Shown here piece by piece: positions 61,004-64,000 of a DNA stretch of 64,000 bases. The notes under the pieces were generated by a model. The model ran no database searches. It was not told where the DNA came from and worked only from the letters and a program-made list of their open reading frames with translations. A program made the translations under genes and the position numbers. Origin of the DNA: Wuchereria bancrofti (taxonomy: Eukaryota > Nematoda > Chromadorea > Rhabditida > Onchocercidae). The stretch lies in the NCBI GenBank assembly GCA_005281725.1, contig SSBO01000003.1:3771824-3835823 (forward strand), read 5' to 3'. The stretch's first letter is position 1, and each line of letters opens with the position of its first letter.

Positions 61004-64000
61004 ATGGTTACCAATGATGATGCATCCCTGGAATCAACTGAACGAAGGACTGTTATATTTAGCATTTCACGTAGGAATCCAGCTTACGGGACAGTTCTTG
61101 CTCTTTGTGCAACTGGTTTCAGTGTTGAAAAGTCAATTATTTTCACTGACGAAATGTTCAACGAAATGATACTGTAAGTTTAAGTGTAGAATTGTGCTTT
61201 TTGTCGGTTTTTTCAAGTTTGGAATTCAAATATCTCTCAGCACTGAGTTTTTTGATTTCAAGAAATTTGATGTTTAAACAGAATCAGTTCTTGACTTTTA
61301 TTTATGAACACAAAAGACTTTCAGAGTATTTACTCGTATATTATCATTCTTATATATTATCAGTGAAACGATAATAATAATAATATATAAAAATAAATTG
61401 AAACTTCAGTTGGTTGAAAGCTAGATATCTAGCCATTCTTTTTGCTGGAATGTTCACATGCTTATATAACTTATGCAGCTGCGGAGACAATTTCTATACG
61501 TGAATTCATTGCAACATTCGTTGCACTTAAAATGATTTCTTCATACATCGTTCTGTTTCTCATTCCAGAGATGGGATGAAATATACAAATGACGCTTCCA
61601 TGGCACGTTTCATTGTTCGTAGTTCTGATAAAGCGGGTGATTTGTTTGGTAGAGATATTATTGAGCAAGCTGTGGTAATTCTTTGTTATTCGTGGATGAT
61701 TTAAATTTTTATTTTATGAGAGGTTGACTGATCTTTTTCTTTTGTTTTTATGTCCTATTTACTGCTGATTTTGCATTTTATTTTTTACCTTTTTTAGTAT
61801 TTCGGTTTGCTATTCATGAATTTTCTTAATTTAAATCCTTTAGAAGTAATTCTCGGTGTGGTGGAGTAGGTATCCTTACCATATCCCTTACTTTTTTCCA
61901 GATTTTTGTTTAGGTTGATTTCTGGGTGATAGCAGTTGAACGGTATTTAGAGCATGATGATTTGGGGGATTTGATGAGATCAGCTCAAGAAAAATTAAAG
62001 AGTAATTTATATCTATGCCTGAATCGACGTACACTTGCGGATATCATGCTGTGGACTGTTATAGCTGCAGATGCCAAGGTAATAGTTCTGCATATTGTGT
62101 TCATCGTGGTTTCGGAAATTTTTTACGCGTTTTCTGCGGATCCGAAATTTATTGCGTTTCATTTATTACACTTTGGTTGAATGTGCTAAAAATTAAAATT
62201 ATTGTTTAAAACCATTTAAAATCTATTATTAAAGTCTACAATCAGTCTTTTAATTGATTTTTGACAACGGAAATGCTTTTACATTTCTTTTTTTATAATC
62301 TTTTAATGAGGGCAGCAGAAATTTTTGCAGGCTCAGCAACAAAAACCTTTTTCGACATTCTTTGAAAGCATACTGTATGATCCCTCATTTGCTGATGCGC
62401 ATCATGCTATTGGTAGATTTCGAATAGGGACTCCAGAAAAGTTAGAAAACGAGGAAGTGGAGCCGGTAAGTCTAGATTATCCACGTAACTTTCTTTTTTG
62501 ATCTTGAAACAATAGCTTTATTAAGAAGTGAAGTAATCATAAGTCTCTTTTGAGTAACCAATTCCGACGTATAATCTTGGAATCTTTTTTACTAAAATAG
62601 TGATAGATTGTTTTTATGGTTTTGTCGATATTATCTTTAATTTTTCCCTTGATTATGGAACGCAGACACTGTAGGGAATTATAGGGAACCAAGAATTGTT
62701 AATATACTCGAATTATATCTATTGCTGGAAGTTTAGAAAACTACGATGGCTGTCAAAGGCCAGAAGAAATCAATTAAAAGTGTTGAAGGAAAGAAAGCGC
62801 AAGACCAAGTAAAGGATGAAGGAAAATTTATAGAATTGCCAGGTGCAGAAAAAGGGAAAGTGGTAGTTCGATTCCCACCTGAAGCTAGCGGGTGAGTAAT
62901 TTTATCTCTGCTATAAATATATATTACCTAATGCAAAAAAATCCTTTTTCCAGATATTTGCACATTGGTCATGCTAAAGCAGCTCTTTTAAATCAGTATT
63001 ATCAGCAGACTTTTGAAGGAGAATTGATTATGCGATTTGATGATACGAATCCAGCAAAAGAGAATGCTCATTTTGAACAGGTTCTTGATACTATATTGGT
63101 GGTTTTGATTGATGTATAACCAAAAATAATTTAATTTATAATTTAAACTAGCCTAGTTCCTGTGCTTTAAAACTCAAGAAAGTTTTTTTCTCATCAAGAC
63201 TTTCAGTAGAAGACAAATCATTAGAAAATTGAAATTATACATAAAACGGAAGTATACTCTCAATTGGGACACTATATTTTATGACATAAATCACATGATC
63301 AAATACTGCAGTACAAGAAAACTTTTCAAACTTTGTTTTAGGTAATTTTAGAAGATTTAAAAATGTTAGAAGTGAAGCCAGACAGATGGACGTATACATC
63401 TGACCATTTTGACTTGATATTAGAAATGTGCGAACGTTTGTTGCAAGAAGGGAAAGCATATGTTGACGACACGGATGCCGAGTTGATGAGAAAAGAACGT
63501 GAAGAACGCAAAGAAAGCCGATGCCGTAATAATAGTAAGCTCGTTTGTTTAATAATTTAATAAAGTGACGAAATCATTGTTTTTATCATTTGTTTTACGT
63601 TTAATCACAAGTAGTTTTCATTTTAAAAAATGAGGATTTCATATATACAAGTTAGTGTCAGAATATTTATCAATACTTCAAGTTCTTTATTTCAGATAGG
63701 TTATATTTGTATATTTCTTTACCATTAATTTATCTGATAAAAAATGGTGTAATGCACGGTACTGCTAATTATTGTTTTACAGTGCATATCTTCCTTTTCA
63801 CGTTTCAGAATTCAAGAAAATTGAAATAAGTATTAAATGATTAAATGAACCTATGTTTTTTCATTTAAATTTTGAAGCTCCCGAACAAAATTTGGCATTA
63901 TGGGTAGAAATGAAACAAGCAACTACAAAAGGACAGAAATGTTGTGTTCGAATCAAAATTGACATGCAAAGCAATAATGGTGCAATGCGTGATCCAACAA
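61004..64000 (+). CDS. ears-1: Cytosolic glutamyl-tRNA synthetase (3' partial)
   Basis: Class I synthetase that charges tRNA-Glu with glutamate. Visible exons: 61004-61173, 61569-61674, 61914-62078, 62331-62465, 62737-62891, 62954-63080, 63342-63534, 63878-64000 (continuing), about 391 codons. Residues 1 to about 190 form the GST-like N-terminal domain of eukaryotic GluRS/EPRS ([28 protein letters not shown]). A Lys/Gln-rich linker follows, then [24 protein letters not shown] and [17 protein letters not shown] with the class I HIGH signature (about residues 247-250). [17 protein letters not shown] and [15 protein letters not shown] continue the catalytic Rossmann domain as in human EPRS. The KMSKS loop and the anticodon domain lie past the window. 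In C. elegans this enzyme is separate from ProRS; whether a ProRS part follows here cannot be seen. An internal ATG at 62746 could start a form lacking the GST-like domain. Confidence 0.95.

Overview
The window is strongly AT-rich eukaryotic nuclear DNA, and every recognisable gene lies on the + strand. It reads as a nematode: there are dozens of small coding exons with GT-AG introns, acceptors of the TTTCAG/TTTTAG type, and acceptor-like sites just upstream of start codons that fit spliced-leader trans-splicing. The genes are best recognised through C. elegans names (mpz-1, mks-5, pqbp-1.1, ears-1). Long AT-rich introns suggest a clade III (spirurid or filarial-like) worm, but that placement is an inference from base composition and gene structure only.

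Layout. About 1-38917: the 3' part of a huge multi-PDZ scaffold gene (MUPP1/PATJ family, mpz-1). I could join 40 exons in a consistent reading phase, giving 1878 residues with nine PDZ domains; the 5' end lies before the window. 38918-42301: intergenic, with an RFX/X-box-like site at 41508-41521. 42302-52970: a complete 25-exon gene of 1206 codons before the stop for the ciliary transition-zone scaffold RPGRIP1L/MKS-5 (coiled coil, two central C2 domains, C-terminal C2-like domain). About 53627-54993: a weakly supported small orphan gene. 54994-58121: mostly empty, with a 49-bp tandem duplication. 58154-60677: a complete 8-exon PQBP1 (296 aa, WW domain). 61004 to the window end: the 5' part of cytosolic glutamyl-tRNA synthetase with its N-terminal GST-like domain and HIGH motif. 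Its ATG lies only about 0.33 kb after the PQBP1 stop, so these two may form an operon.

The genes do not form one pathway. MPZ-1 is a membrane/polarity/receptor scaffold, MKS-5 builds the ciliary gate, PQBP1 acts in splicing, and GluRS charges tRNA. The most interesting leads are: the X-box-like site upstream of the ciliary gene; a conserved intron position repeated through most PDZ domains; a candidate alternative terminal exon inside mpz-1 that would truncate the scaffold; the orphan gene; and two exact 157-158 bp duplications that abut runs of N and are probably assembly artefacts. I found no mobile element, CRISPR array, rRNA or tRNA that I could support.
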